Below are positions 36,966 through 48,744 of a stretch of 64,000 nt of DNA, in pieces. This stretch comes from Mesocentrotus franciscanus (taxonomy: Eukaryota > Echinodermata > Echinoidea > Camarodonta > Strongylocentrotidae). A program made the position numbers and the translations under genes. The DNA lies in contig CP137667.1 in assembly GCA_037976565.1 (NCBI GenBank), positions 31,362,459-31,426,458 of the forward strand, read 5' to 3'. The notes beneath the pieces were generated by a model. That model worked only from the letters and a program-made list of their open reading frames with translations, was not told the DNA's origin and ran no database searches. How positions within the stretch are numbered: position 1 is the first letter of the stretch; every line of letters begins with the position of its first letter.

Positions 36966-37008
36966 TCATAGGTCATCCTTCTTGTCTAAGGAGTCAAGTG
37001 CATCCTCC
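36966..37008 (-). CDS. Terminal coding exon of LRR (NLR-like) gene
   Basis: The acceptor is ...TCAATTCAG followed by GGAGGATGC on the minus strand. The preceding exon ends in phase 2 (TG), so the first base completes TGG. The frame then reads EDALDSLDKKDDL and stops at TGA (36966-36968). The acidic 13-residue tail plus stop makes this the likely C-terminus. The frame fits without adjustment, which supports the join, but the exon is short and no transcript is available. A longer minus-strand open frame (36754-36969) starts beyond the stop and would be 3' UTR. Confidence 0.5.
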
Positions 37009-37515
37009 CTGAATTGATGTTGAGGAAAGAAGATAAAATATAGGTTTGGGGAATAGGATCTGGGCCCTGTAACATACGAAGGGAGTGCTAATCAATCACA
37101 AAAATCTGCTTAATTTAACACGCACAAAGAGATATAGGCACACTTACCTCTACAAGCATCAATGCCTAGTGCTACACATGTATTTATATTATAATTTGAG
37201 TAAGGAAATCCTTTGAAATTTAAAAACTTTTAGGGTTTTGCACGCCTCAGATTGAACAAATTGCACGTGTCATTCGCTTGGACTGCAGATCACTGTAAAG
37301 CTTGGGATCTTTTCAATAAGTTGTTTGAAATCTCGAAATGAAATATAAAAACTCAAAATAGTTCCTGAAAGAGGATGGCAACGGATATCGGTACTTGCAC
37401 TGTTGAGCAACATAATGTATAAAAGAATGGTTCCGCGAGAGAAAATGTCTGTACTGGTCTACGGGATTTCTTCTCGCAACGTTTTCACTGATAACTGAAA
37501 TAAGCAACAATTTCA

Positions 37516-37946
37516 TAGTACCTTTGCGTTCGCTGGTGCCTTCATCTACGTGGAAAGTGAATACGAAAGCTGTGATTGTTTACGCGCGCTCAATCTATGT
37601 ATTTGGTTAATCTTCTTTTTGGTTCACGTTGATCTGATCATGTGAAGATTATACAGTTGTGAAAATTCCGAGTTGTGAACATTAGTGAAATTACAAATAT
37701 ATTTTGATTTTCTGGGACAGGATAGTACCGTTGCATTCGCTGGTGCCTTCATCTACGTGGAAAGCGAATACGAAATCTGTGATTGTTTACGCGCGCTCAG
37801 TCTATGTATTTGGTTTATCTACTTTTTCGTTCGCGTTGATCTGATCATGTGAAAATTATACAGTTGTGAAAATTATACAGTTGTGAAAATTCCCAGTTGT
37901 GAACATTAGTGGAATTACAAATATATTTTGATTTTCTGGGACAGGA
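37516..37946 (+). repeat. Tandem duplication, two units of about 207-224 bp
   Basis: The unit starting TAGTACC at 37516 repeats at 37723. Both contain TCGCTGGTGCCTTCATCTAC, GTTTACGCGCGCTCA and end TTCTGGGACAGGATA. The second unit has an extra 15-bp duplication of ATTATACAGTTGTGAAA. It lies in the last intron of the LRR gene. Not coding. Confidence 0.9.
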
Positions 37947-37949
37947 TAA

Positions 37950-39380
37950 GATTTTGTTACATCTGTAGTGACCATATACGACCCTTGTTATTTATGTTGA
38001 TCATCTATATTAAATCGTTGATATTAATAATATAATCTATATTGTTTGATAGTGTGGTTTGTTCCTTGTGAGATCGTCAAGTTAAAAAGTACGACCCCCG
38101 CCCTGGGAGTTCTACACATCAGTTGATCAGTGTCCTCTTAAATAGTCGTATACCAATTAATATCTATCAACAAATTCATAATTTTCCAAAGTTATGCCAT
38201 AATTATTATTGAGACATATTTTTGACAGCTCAAAAATGATAAATCTAAAAAGTAGTGACTACACGACATATATCTTGACACGATGTAATATCTAATAGTA
38301 TAAGAACATTTCCATTTGAGTAATAGTGGATGCTGGAATCATTAACTGAAATGTAAGATTCTATGAATGCTGTATCTATACGATACGGCCGGACTAAAAT
38401 TAAGAAACCAAATTACATTCCTAAAAGTAGCCCCCGTCATTAAAAGAACCCCCATGAGAAACCTCACGGGGGCTTTTTTTGTAAATTAAAAAAGAGCGCC
38501 CTTGGAAGAAAAAAAATTGATGGTTGTTTGTCACAAAAAGTAACTACACTTCTAAACAATTGCTCATAATTTTATAACGTAGAATCGTTTCAAGATTTCG
38601 TCTTGCAAAAATATTTCTATGGTAGTTAGGAAAACAATGTGTAACAATAAGAGGTTATCATTGATCCATGGTTGAATAAGCATACATTAATGAATTTTTA
38701 TTTTCATATTTAAAAATTCGCAAAAGTAATATTATCATTGCAGTTTTTTCTGAGTATTAAACAATTTCAAAATGCACTGTTTTACAATTGCAAATAATGC
38801 ATTTAACCACATGTGCCATTTACAAATAAATATATGGATGGAATATCAAAAAGCATTGTTTCATAATCAATGCATTCAGTCATGTGCTGCTTCACAACAA
38901 TGTACAGGCACGCACAGTGCCCTGTGACTTTTCAATTGGGCCATTTTGTCTTTAATCTGTGTTCATTCAGCCATACAGTGATGGATATCTCTGATTTTCA
39001 CACAAAATGTAAACAACTCTACCAATATTGTGGTAAGATGACATTGTTATAATTTTAAGGGTTTCAAAATTATGAACAATTCTTCAGGGGGGTAGTTAGT
39101 AGTTACTTCTTGTGTTCTGTTTACATGTACATGTATGTGTAAATGTAGTGTTACCACCTGCAAACAGATTGGCTCATTTAAATCATTTTTCTTTTGGGCA
39201 AATTTCAATAAAAAAACCATGAAAATACAAAACAAATATCTGATATATTTTGTTCACTGTTTATGTCTATTTTACTCCTTTTTGTTGGGGGTAAATGCGC
39301 TACTTTTACTAGTATAGACGGCATCAAATCAACTAAAAATAAGAATGGATTTATTATTGTACATGTATTAGGTTCACACG
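37950..39380. other. Non-coding intron sequence
   Basis: Within the long intron (37009-40420) of the LRR gene. A GC-rich hairpin near 38431-38478 with a following T run is present; otherwise AT-rich without features. Confidence 0.45.
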
Positions 39381-39384
39381 ATCT

Positions 39385-39690
39385 GGAAGCGTCATAGTGT
39401 AGTGGTTCTGACTCACGTCTTTCAATCATTAGGTCGTGAGTTCGAATCCCACTCCAGGACGTTGATTTCCTTCAGCAAGAAATTCATCCACATTGTGATG
39501 CACTCCACCCAGGTGAAGTAAATGGGGACCTAGCTGGTAGGAATTTATTCCTTGAAACGCAGAGCGCGTGACAGCTGCTCTGCTAAAGCCATGCAGGGTA
39601 GTTATGCTGGATTATTGCAGAGCGCTTAGAGACTTTCAACAAAGTAAGTGTTCGGCGCTATATAAGCACATATCATTATTATTATAATTC
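39385..39690 (+). mobile_element. tRNA-derived SINE with an L2-like tail
   Basis: The A box TAGTGTAGTGG lies at 39395-39405 and the B box GAGTTCGAATCCC at 39438-39450. The body contains CACCCAGGTGAAGTAAATGG and ACCTAGCTGGTAGGA. The 3' end is GCGCTATATAAG, a short spacer, then (ATT)n. The same 12-bp motif and ATT tail end the L2/CR1-like LINE at 51967-52495 on the other strand. Tail sharing of this kind is how SINEs borrow LINE machinery. It sits in the last intron of the LRR gene. Confidence 0.85.
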
Positions 39691-39881
39691 TGTATAGGAT
39701 AGCATTCACCAACTTCTTTTGTTTTGTTTTACCAATCCACCATTCAACATGTCAACTCTCAAGTACGTCCTTTCAACACCTTATATCGCTCACACAATTC
39801 GGCGGCCTTTCGCGAGTTTATCTATACACACAGTATTTAAAGTACATTAAACTCTACATGCACTGCTGCACATTGTGTACT

Positions 39882-40045
39882 TAAAGACAGTTGAGTTCTG
39901 GTCATGCGATTGCATTGTGAAAGAAACGTTGTGGAATCGATCAGGAAAGGTTGATCATCTAGCATATAAGTATTGGTGTGTACTGAAAGGTTTTGGAATC
40001 ATCAAAATGATAAGAAGTTTGGCCAAATCTTGGTAAAGTTACAAG
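39882..40045. mobile_element. Half copy of the TTAA-flanked MITE
   Basis: Matches the right half of 23475-23830 in reverse complement, starting at TTAAAGACAGTTGAGTTCTGG near 39882 and continuing through TGGAATCGATCAG and ATCATCAAAAT. The other half is missing. Confidence 0.75.
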
Positions 40046-40420
40046 CACTGTACACAGAAAGATGTAAATAGGACTACACGAACATGTGGCATAAAAATCT
40101 GTGCCGATTTTTATGATGTTACATGCCATATTTAGAATATTAAGGCATTTGAAGAGCCATGCTTTTCAGAGAACATTTTTTATCTGATGTACTTCCACAC
40201 TTGCATAATACAATGATAACACTCCCATATTATTTTTCACCTCTTCTCAGAACTGTTAAATAGTACTGGAAAATACTGCATGCTTTTTCATGGAATTGAA
40301 CATGTGATATTCTCAGTAAATGAATCACACGTGACCGCGTTTGACCAATAATTTGATTAGGATCTAGGAGTGAGTTGAATAATAAAATGATTTTTTAAAT
40401 TCATTATAAGTATCACTTAC

Positions 40421-40518
40421 CATCCAAAGTCAGTGAGCGACTGCAGGAATGAATCAAAATCCACTTGAGGATCTCCATTAAACCTGAAATTTCCATTGCT
40501 GATTTGAGGGAAAGAACC
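40421..40518 (-). CDS. 98-bp exon of LRR (NLR-like) gene
   Basis: On the minus strand the acceptor is TTCTCTTCAG and the donor GTAAGTGAT. In phase 0, continuing from the last LRR exon, it reads openly for 32 codons plus two bases. It contains GSFPQISNGNFRF and VDFDSFLQSLTDFG. It has no LRR pattern and probably forms the C-terminal cap after the repeats. It lies 420 bp from the last LRR exon. Splice sites and the clean phase match on both sides support it. I do not recognise a named domain. Confidence 0.5.
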
Positions 40519-40938
40519 CTGAAGAGAATAATAGATATATGAGCAAGATTGATGATAGTGATTCATGCAAATTTCCTCCATTCCCGTCTGGCTGACATAA
40601 TGTACATACCAGGTCAGTACTCTCTCTGCTATATAGACTTAGTGTCCTTGTATACAAAAAGCTATGTTGAACTGGTCAATATTTCAACAAAACTTTATGC
40701 TGATACCTCTTGGCCTCCTCCCTCCCTCCCTCCCTCACCAAACACACACATACCAAACTGGTCAATATTCAACAAAAATTTATGTTGACACCCCCTCCTC
40801 CCCCTCCTCAGACACAAACGCACATATCGAACAACAAGAGGACTGATTTTTAAAATTACAGTCAATTAAATTAAATTTTTATCAGACCTTTCACAAAGTG
40901 TTAGGCAAAGACATTGTATTTCGATGGAAATATTATAC

Positions 40939-41106
40939 CTTAATGATCGATGCCTTTGCTTTCAATGTATAGCAGAACTCGTCAACAAGATCAATATCTT
41001 TGAATGTCAGGTCAGTCAAGTTTCGCATGGAACACAATGATTCTGCTAGGATCTGGGATGAGGTTGTTGTGGGAAACTCGACTTGTATAAGAGAGAGAGC
41101 TTGGAC
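40939..41106 (-). CDS. LRR exon A (two 28-residue leucine-rich repeats), NLR-like receptor
   Basis: Exactly 168 bp, 56 codons, phase 0 at both ends. On the minus strand the acceptor is ...GTCTGTACAG and the donor GTATAATA. The peptide begins VQALSLIQVEF, has SLCSMRNLTDLTF in the middle and ends KAKASIIK. The leucine spacing and the CSMxNLTxL signature match exons B and C. Such repeats are typical of the C-terminal LRRs of echinoderm NLRs (NACHT-LRR, presumed intracellular pattern receptors). No NACHT domain is in the window, so the NLR assignment rests on LRR style. A is the most diverged of the three. Confidence 0.8.
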
Positions 41107-41259
41107 CTGTACAGACAGTGAATCATACGAATGCTTGTAGGTTTAATAATAATAGCATTCCAAGGTTTAATAACGATAACATTCCATTCTTGTACAGCAC
41201 ATATCACATTATGATATACATGCAACATCTCTATGTGCTTACAAAGGACTTTGAATATT

Positions 41260-41465
41260 ATTACCCTGGCTTTCGCTCAAGCAATGGTAGTGATGCATTC
41301 AAAGAATATATCCTATCAGGTACCTACTATATTACACCTGGGTAAAATGTGGCAAATATAGATTAATGTCTTTTCAAATGATACTGGTGCCCCACCAGGG
41401 ATTCGAACCAAATACCTTGTGGTTCACACTCTAGAGAATTATCCACTGGACCAAAATCACATCTA
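41260..41465 (-). mobile_element. Intronic SINE of LRR cassette A
   Basis: On the minus strand the A box TGGTCCAGTGG and B box GGTTCGAATCC are well preserved. They are followed by a body with TTTACCCAGGTG and GGTACCTGATAGGA, similar to the SINE at 39385. Equivalent copies occupy the same place in cassettes B and C, so the insertion predates the duplication. Confidence 0.75.
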
Positions 41466-42127
41466 CATGAACCATCATTGTTGTCCATTACTTAAAGCCC
41501 CACTGCACTACTTATAGCTACTTACGCCCTCTATATAGCAAACAATGCCTAATTGGTGACCATTGGTCCCCCATGATCCCCTTTTTCTTATGTTAATTTA
41601 GAGCTGATTTGATGAGATAACCACCCGTCAGTGACCATGCAGGGAGGTCTAATCCCTCCTGGCCAAACTAGTGCAGTGGGGCTTTAAGTATAGTTTTCAT
41701 ATGACTGATTGCAGAATAAAATTATCTAAGAAAGAACTATCGCTTTGTCGATTATTTAGACACATTTGCGACCTTGCCTAAATGCTATATGTCCAAGACT
41801 GATAGTATGCATTATACATTCATATACACGTAGAGTGCGTACATGTAGCTGTGCTTAACACAAATGCACTGTGATCTACATCTCCATCCTTATTAAGTGG
41901 GTATTGAATCTAAAGTATACTTTGATACTGCTTTCAGACCCATGATGACATAGTTCCAACCTTATGAGACCCTCTTTATAATAATGTTCCTCTGTCTGCT
42001 AAGATTTTCTTATTAACATTAAGCTAATTAAGCTAATATATCATGGGTCCTTAAACTCATCTCCATTGTTACATGTGTACATGAATTCATCATGGCATGG
42101 ATATAGAATACAAACACAAATACATAC

Positions 42128-42295
42128 TTGTAAGGTTGATGCCTTTGCATTCAGTCTAGAATAGAACTCCTCCTTGAAATCCTTTCCTTTTAGTCTCAGC
42201 TCAGTCAGGTTTGGCATGGAACACAAAGCATCTACAAAGTGATGTGAAGAGGCTGATGTTGGACACCTAACATCTACAAGCTTAACCGTTTGGAC
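42128..42295 (-). CDS. LRR exon B (two leucine-rich repeats), NLR-like receptor
   Basis: 168 bp, phase 0-0. The acceptor is ...TATACATAAAG (minus strand) and the donor GTATGTATTT. The peptide starts VQTVKLVDVRCPTSASSHHF, includes ALCSMPNLTELRL and ends NAKASTLQ. It closely resembles exon C (shared CPTSASSHH, ALCSMPNLT, EEFYS, LNAKAS). The LRR pattern LxxLxL is present in both 28-residue halves. It lies 1189 bp upstream, in gene sense, of exon A. Intron phase symmetry means exons can be gained or lost without frameshift. LRR arrays of this type usually face ligand and vary most among paralogues. Confidence 0.85.
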
Positions 42296-42639
42296 CTTTA
42301 TGTATACAAACAGTAATTCATACAAGTACATTACAAGAGTACATGGTTTTAATGAATGATTGCAAATATAACATGATGCTCAGAAGTACATGTATGTGTA
42401 TGGCTACGCTCAGGTGACAAATGCTCTGGGCTTTATTTTGTCAAATATATAGGATTTAAATAAGGGCTGCTAATAGGTTTGAGCTTAGCTTTAGTGATAG
42501 GTATACTTTTTTGTGCAGGGTTAAAGTTAACAATTTGGTTAGTGTAGGAGAGTAAGCACAGAAAAATTGTTAACGGAGCATGTGTCGAACAACAGGAGAA
42601 CTGACAATTACAACCATAGTGCATTTAAATACTACATAC

Positions 42640-42798
42640 TACATAGTGATGCATTCCAGGAATATATCCTACCAGGAATCCACTCCTTCCACGTAGGTTG
42701 AGTATGGCAAATGTAAATTAATATTAGTGCTTTGTAGTACGGCAGGGATTTGGACCCCATACCTTGTGGTTCACTGTCCAGAAACTTATCCACTGGAC
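42640..42798 (-). mobile_element. Intronic SINE of LRR cassette B, split by a hAT
   Basis: Homologous to the intronic SINEs of cassettes A and C. The tRNA-like head is cut at CACTGGAC, the complement of the A-box core GTCCAGTG. It continues on the far side of the hAT at 48210 with CACTGGACCACATACACC. Confidence 0.8.
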
Positions 42799-43966
42799 TA
42801 AGCCTGAGTCAAACAGTTTAACCGACGGTTAAACGAACGCATTCATCAAAACCGTTTAGCATTTCTCGCTCCGTTTAACCGTTATTTTCATGCATTTTTT
42901 TTAAAGGCATGTTATTTCTGTTATTGTCCTTAATAATTATTGTTTATATTTGCATCGGCACATCGGCAACGATCAGTGCATTGACGCCGATTCATTTCCC
43001 CGTTTCCATTTTTAGATACAGTTTGTAAGTGTTGCATGAGTCTCATTTTTGTTTTGTCCCGACTCCTGAGTAATTTAAATTATTTGGATGGGCGCTGACG
43101 CGATTCATTTCCACGTTTCGTTTAACAGTTTTTTTTTTGCAGTTTATTAGTGTCTCATGAATCTTGTTTTTGTTTTGTCCTTATTCCTTAATAATTTTAA
43201 TTATTTGGATCGGCGCTGGTCAATGCCGATCAGTGCATTTGCGCCAATTTATTTCCACGTTTCGTTTTACAGGTTTTTTTTATTGCAGTTTATTAGTGTC
43301 ACATGAATCTTGTTTTTGTTTTTTAGTCCTTAATAAATTTTAGTTATTTGGATCGGCGCTGATCAATGCCGATCAGTGCATTAGCGCCAATTCATTTCCA
43401 CGTTTCGTTTAAGTTGTTAACCAATTTTAACGTTACTAACAACTTTTATAGGAGTCGTGTTTTTTCATTCTTTTAACTACTTTTAAGCCTGAAACTGAAA
43501 GTAACTCATTTCACCCCAAAAATATTTAGGACGGGTGGTCAAGTGCGAATACAGTATCCAATAGGGCCATGCCATCCTTTCGTTTTTCGAAGCGCTGGTG
43601 GTACGAAAGTAAATAAACTGATCACGGATTAGCTCATTAGAGCGATTATGTAATCTTCTTGGTGGTGTTTTTCACCAGGAATGATGCGATTTCTTGATAA
43701 AAGTGCTTAGATAGGCTCCCAATTTACAAAACCACTGATATACATCACTTTCGTATTGGATTCCGTATTGCTCAGTCGTCTTGAACTCTTGATAATTGTG
43801 TTCCGTCGTTATACATCTCCTTGTCATTACGCTGATTAGTGTTTTTGTTGCTGTTGTGTATTTTTTTCTAATTGCGAACTGTTTGGCTTGAGGTGTGTTT
43901 AATATAATTATTTTTGCTACGATCTCGTGATTCTCGTCATCCACTGTTTCCAATCGAAACATCAAA

Positions 43967-45106
43967 ATGCCGAAGGTGGCGAAGAAGGCAAGCGCCGTTT
44001 GGAAAGTTTTCGAAGAGGCAGGAAACGACAAAGTAAGATGCAAACTTTGTGACAGCACGCTGTCCTACAAGGGCGGTTCGACAGGGAGCATGTCAAATCA
44101 CATCAAGAGCCGTCATCCCGGGAGCCTCGACAAGGATGACAATCGCCATCAAGTTCAACCAAGGATGACAGACTTTGCAAGAGGCTGCGACCCAAGTCGC
44201 AGACAACGTCTTTCGCCTCTGATCGCGGAGATGGTTGCGGTGGACGGCCTCCCCGTTAGTTTTGTGGAAGGTGATGGTTTCCGAAAACTATTCAATCATG
44301 TTGAACCCAACTTCACGATCCCGACCCGCAAGACTATCATGGGTATGATAGAAATGAAGTTCGAAACGATGAAGGATGATGTGAAACTAGAACTACGGAG
44401 AGGGGAATCTTTGGCTCTCACGACAGATTGCTGGACAAGCTTAGGCCAGGAGGGCTACATGACGGTAACCGCTCATGTGATAAACGAGAACTGGCAGAAG
44501 AGCTCATTCGTGCTAGAAACTTTGCCCGTTGCCAATCTGGAAGATGACGATCTCGAAGATGAAGATGACAATGCCGCTGCCACACGAATGCCTCAGCGCC
44601 ACACTGCCGAGGCATTGAAGTCTCAACTCCTTCGGGTATGTGAGGAGTGGGAGATACATGACAAAATAACGGCGGTCGTGCACGACAACGCACGAAATGT
44701 TCGATACATTGGCACCGTCGTCGAAGCCGACGATGTTCCTTGTGCCGCCCATACCCTGCAACTGTGTGTTAACGCAGGATTGGCCTCATCGAACACCTTG
44801 AAAACTTTAATTGGTGCATGTTCCCGCCTGGTAGGGCATTTCAAACACTCCGTGATCGCCAGCAAATCACTAACTGCCAAGCAGATCCACCACAACTTGC
44901 CGCAGCACAAGCTGATTCAGTCTGTTAAGACGAGATGGAACTCCACCTACGACATGTTCGTCCGCCTAAATGAGCAACGATGGGCCATCACCTCCGTCCT
45001 CAGCGACGTCCGCTGCATACCACGACGGGACGCTCAGACGTATGAGCTGCGAGACGACCAGTGGAGCGCCGTCGACATGATGACGAAATGTCTCCGTCCT
45101 CTACAG
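43967..45106 (+). CDS. hAT transposase, exon 1 (BED finger and N-terminal catalytic core)
   Basis: 380 codons from ATG to the donor CTACAG/GTAGGT. Residues 8-52 form a BED zinc finger (C25, C28, H45, H50; CKLC and HIKSRH). The hAT core follows: LTTDCWTS with catalytic D154, then VVHDNARNV with D240, then CAAHTLQLCVNAGL carrying the conserved C259/H262 pair, then SVKTRWNSTYDM. An acidic stretch (190-202) lies in the insertion region. The start codon is the first ATG ahead of the finger. Reading past the donor would add 28 unrelated residues and stop at 45193, so splicing is likely. ZBED-type domesticated genes are similar, but the TIRs and target duplication show a transposon. Confidence 0.9.
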
Positions 45107-45363
45107 GTAGGTAAACATTTAATTTCAAGATCGAATATTGATTCATTGAAATTTAATAGCAATCAACATTATTTATTATGTTATATTATATAATATATAT
45201 TTTTTATCGAATGGACTATTATCGACATATTTAATCAATTCTCAAATTTAATCATCTTTAAAAAAACCTGATTATAATGCCGTTTGATGAATCAACCAGT
45301 CCTAGTAAATAAATAGTAATCTCAAATTCTCAATATATTTCACGCCTTGCTTTTTCTTTGCAG

Positions 45364-45521
45364 CTAGCGACAACCGTGCTGTCCAGTGAGAAGAACACAA
45401 CAATGTCGTCTGTATTGCCAATAATCAATGGGCTCGTCAATCACCACATGGCGGTAATGGAGAATGACCCTCCGCTTGTACGTCAGTTCAAGGAAACCAC
45501 CGTTCGTCAGCTGAAAGACAG
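45364..45521 (+). CDS. hAT transposase, exon 2
   Basis: The acceptor CTTTGCAG precedes CTAGCG and the donor AG/GTGTGT closes the exon. It is 158 bp, entered in phase 0 and left with two bases. It encodes LATTVLSSEKNTTMSSVLP and then INGLVNHHM, the conserved ATxxLSxEKxxTxSxVLP segment of hAT transposases. Flanking introns are 257 bp and 509 bp. Confidence 0.85.
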
Positions 45522-46030
45522 GTGTGTTATAATATAATTAGATAAACAAATAAACAAAAATCAGTCCGAAGGCTCCGAACTGGTTTATTATAAAGTATTA
45601 TCATTTAACCCGAATTTAACTTTAAGAGGATAAAAAAGGAAAGTCAAAAAATCAAATCTCCTTTTCAACAAACATTTATTTTACGCAAGCTTGCATGACG
45701 TTATCTCAGATAAAATAATAATTATATAAATTATAAATGCAATAAACTAAAGTATTATCGAGCGTTGGTGAACATGAATTAATTTTATATTTTTATGTCA
45801 TGATGTTTACATATATTTTTACATTACTACGATTAGATCATGATCAGTTGGTATTTTTTATTGATATTTTCTAAACATGACGGGAAAGGAAATATTCGTG
45901 ACAAAAATTTGTTGGACTTTTAAAGAATTAAATCAAAAAATTATATAATAATTCTTTTTGAAGGAGATTCAAGTGCTATTTTATATGTAAATTGTGAAAT
46001 TATTACTTAACTCATCTTTTTGTGTCATAG

Positions 46031-46552
46031 ATTTCAGAGTACTTCTGCTGGGGAGGAGCAGCAAATCACAGCCATGGAAGTTGCGTCAGCTTTAGACCCA
46101 AGACATCGTGGGATGACCTTCTTCCCTCAAGAAACAAGGGATGGAATTAAGCAGATAATCGACAGCTTCTGCCTGCACCCATCGACGCCGACATAGAAGG
46201 TGATGACTGCACTCCAAACAACTCTCTGGACTTCTTAATCACGGGGGAGGAAAGGCAACAACCAATGCAACGAAACGACGTCGACGAGCTCGACGAATAT
46301 TTCAGGACTGGACCGGCGTCTTCCGTCACGAACCCTATCGAATGGTGGAGTGATCACAAGCGCGAATTCCCACGATTGAGCAAAGTCGCCCGACGTTTCA
46401 TGACGGTGCCAGCGACCTCAGTCCCATCGGAGCGGGTTTTCTCGACTGCAGGCCGCATTGCCAACAAGAAAAGAACATGTCTCTTGCCAGAGAATTTGAA
46501 TATGCTGGTATTCATTTCACACAACGCGAAAATGTGCAAAGTGGCTAGCTAG
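46031..46552 (+). pseudogene. hAT transposase, exon 3 with dimerisation domain, one frameshift
   Basis: The acceptor TGTGTCATAG is followed by a base that completes an Arg codon, then FQSTSAGEEQQ and VASALDPRHRGM, the usual ALDPR motif. The frame shifts between about 46150 and 46175 and otherwise meets a stop near 46194. The C-terminal hAT dimerisation region continues in the other frame: WWSDHKREFPRLSKVARRF, then TSVPSERVFSTAG with the conserved SERVFS glutamate, then NLNMLVFI, stop at 46552. Apart from this one lesion every domain is present. A sequencing error could equally cause the shift. Confidence 0.85.
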
Positions 46553-48744
46553 AGTAGTAGAGTCCAGCGACTACAGCCATTGAAGGGGCACTGGCACCAC
46601 GCCTCCCCGTAGCTACGCCACTAGCCATCACTGCTCATGGCTCATGTCATGTTTGCGACATTGTGTATTATATTGCTGTTGTGTCTATTGTTGTGTTTTC
46701 TATTGATTTCCGAGTTCTAAGTGAACTTCTAACGATCTATGACGAGATTATTATTTATTCATTACTTGTTCTTGGTCTTATTTTGTCCCATCTGTATTGC
46801 AGGTTCGTTGCTTTTTCTCATGACACCCTAAATAAAGCAGGAATTTTGTCATTTCTTGCTATAGTAGATCCTCTATAAGTTTTTAAGTTTATATTATTTT
46901 GTTGAACTATATTACTCGAGCCCGCTTTAATGCTTTTTGACGAACTTACAAATAACTTACCGAAAACAAATAATCATACAATCATTTACAATTTTAAAAA
47001 CTCAGTTTTTTTATGCAACGAAAACAATTATTATTCTATAATTGTTCTATTCAATCCAGGGCTAGGTTCTTGCAACAATGTATAGATTATTTGGGTGTTT
47101 TTCTCGCTTTCCTCCCGAAACAATTATAAAGCACGTGTCACAACTCACAACTTCACAAGGAATGATTTTAAGTGAACACCGCCCGTTGTTTCACGAGGCC
47201 CACACAATATGCTTCTTGGTGATATGTTTGTTTTAAATTAATAGTAAAATAAAATGTTGTTACATCGATACTCTTGAGTCACAAACAATTTATTTTATTC
47301 TCACTGTTTTTGTCGTGTTGTGACATGGTGCAAACTTCGATCTGATGGAGTGCTTGATGAAAAAGATTGAAGTCTTGAAAGTGAATGTGATTGTTGACGA
47401 ATGACGATTGATTTGAAATTTAAAAATCATTGAATGCTGGTGCATTAACTTAAGTTTGTTAACGAGAAGGTCTGGATGTGATAAGTGATAAGAGAACGAG
47501 TTCGCTGTTTATTCGATGTGTGTCCATAATCTTTTTTTCTGAGCGTATCGAAACCACCCCAAAAATGGTCGTCCATGCATGAATCAGAGTGCTTGGTTTG
47601 GTCAAGGGAGCGAGCACGTGCCATGAATGTGTAATGAATATTCATTAATTATACAAATGACCGCCATGTGGTATCGTGGTTTGTTTGTTCCGAACTACCA
47701 CGTGCCGTAGCCGTGCATGCTGCGAGCCAATCATCACGCGAGTCGGAAGGTCACGCCCTCGCCATGACGTATTCACGCTCCCTCGTGCATTTTGCCACCT
47801 TTTACGCGTTCACCTCAGCCATTCATATTGCAAGAAGGCGCGGCATGAATTCGTGAATCACTGCACTCATCGCAGAGGCGAAGGCTAGCTATATAAAGCG
47901 TGGCGTGGCATGAATGTACTTTGTTTACTAAGTGCGAGAAATCGAGTAATCTACTGTGCATTTTATTTTCCCATTTTGGCATTATTTCAAAATCATGACA
48001 GATCGTTTGTGTGTAAGTGCTTTTGGAGTTCCGTTTTAAGCCTCTTTTCATGAACATGATTACATGATATGTCTTCATCGAAATGACTGAATACTTGAGA
48101 ATTTACATGTATGTACAAATAGTTGTATTTTTATAACGGTTAAACGAAACCGCCCGTATATTTTTAACGGTTAAACGTTTAGCACAAAAACCGTAATGAC
48201 TCAGGCCTACACTGGACCACATACACCTCTACATGAACCATGGCTGACGCCCATTATTTTAGAATGTTTATTATTCATATGATTGATTTTAATAGATAGA
48301 GTTGTATTTTTGTTTAGAGAATTCAACAAAGAAGGACATATCGCTTTATCGATTATTCAGACACATTTTTGACATTGCCTAAATGCTATAAAATACATTT
48401 ATGACTAAAAGTGTGCATTATACAGGAATGTATATGTAGAGTGTGTACATGTAGCTGTGCTTAAACTAAGTACATTTATTTTCTTGTTTGGTGAGTTTTT
48501 AAATCTGAAGTATACGTTGATACTGCTTTCAGACCCATGATGACATAATTCCAACCTTATGAATCACTTTGAACCTAAAATATAAAAACTAACAACAACA
48601 AGTCAACGCAAAGTGTAGCATCCCCTCGCAGGGTACAAATGGCCTATATACGTCAGAACAAGTTACCTCCATTAGACTATACTATTATATTACTAGGCAA
48701 GGAAGTTAACCACATTTTCACATATATAATGAGGTGTTTTTGCA

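Larger units (their letters stand above)
42799..48209 (+). mobile_element. Near-complete autonomous-type hAT transposon
   Basis: The termini are TAAGCCTGAGTCA and, read inward from the right, TAGGCCTGAGTCA. CACTGGAC is duplicated at 42791-42798 and 48210-48217, the 8-bp signature of hAT. Comparison with intact intronic SINEs in cassettes A and C gives the pre-insertion sequence. Subterminal GGTTAAACG motifs occur at both ends, and about four units of a 113-144-bp repeat (TTCATTTCCACGTTTCG) fill 42955-43410. The transposase gene (three exons, 43967-46552) is on the plus strand, antisense to the host LRR gene. Length 5411 bp. Confidence 0.93.

Noticed and set aside
36754..36969. 71-codon minus-strand open frame as the gene end
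   Set aside because: The spliced frame of the LRR gene stops at 36966; this frame starts after that stop and shows no family resemblance.
38431..38478. AGCCCCCGT/ACGGGGGCT stem followed by T7, like a bacterial rho-independent terminator
   Set aside because: All other evidence is eukaryotic and there is no adjacent bacterial-type gene; treated as a chance hairpin or small repeat. A loop of about 30 bases is also too long for a typical terminator.
43967..46552. Host ZBED-family gene
   Set aside because: Flanked by matching TIRs and an exact 8-bp target duplication, with homologous empty sites nearby; it is a transposon gene.
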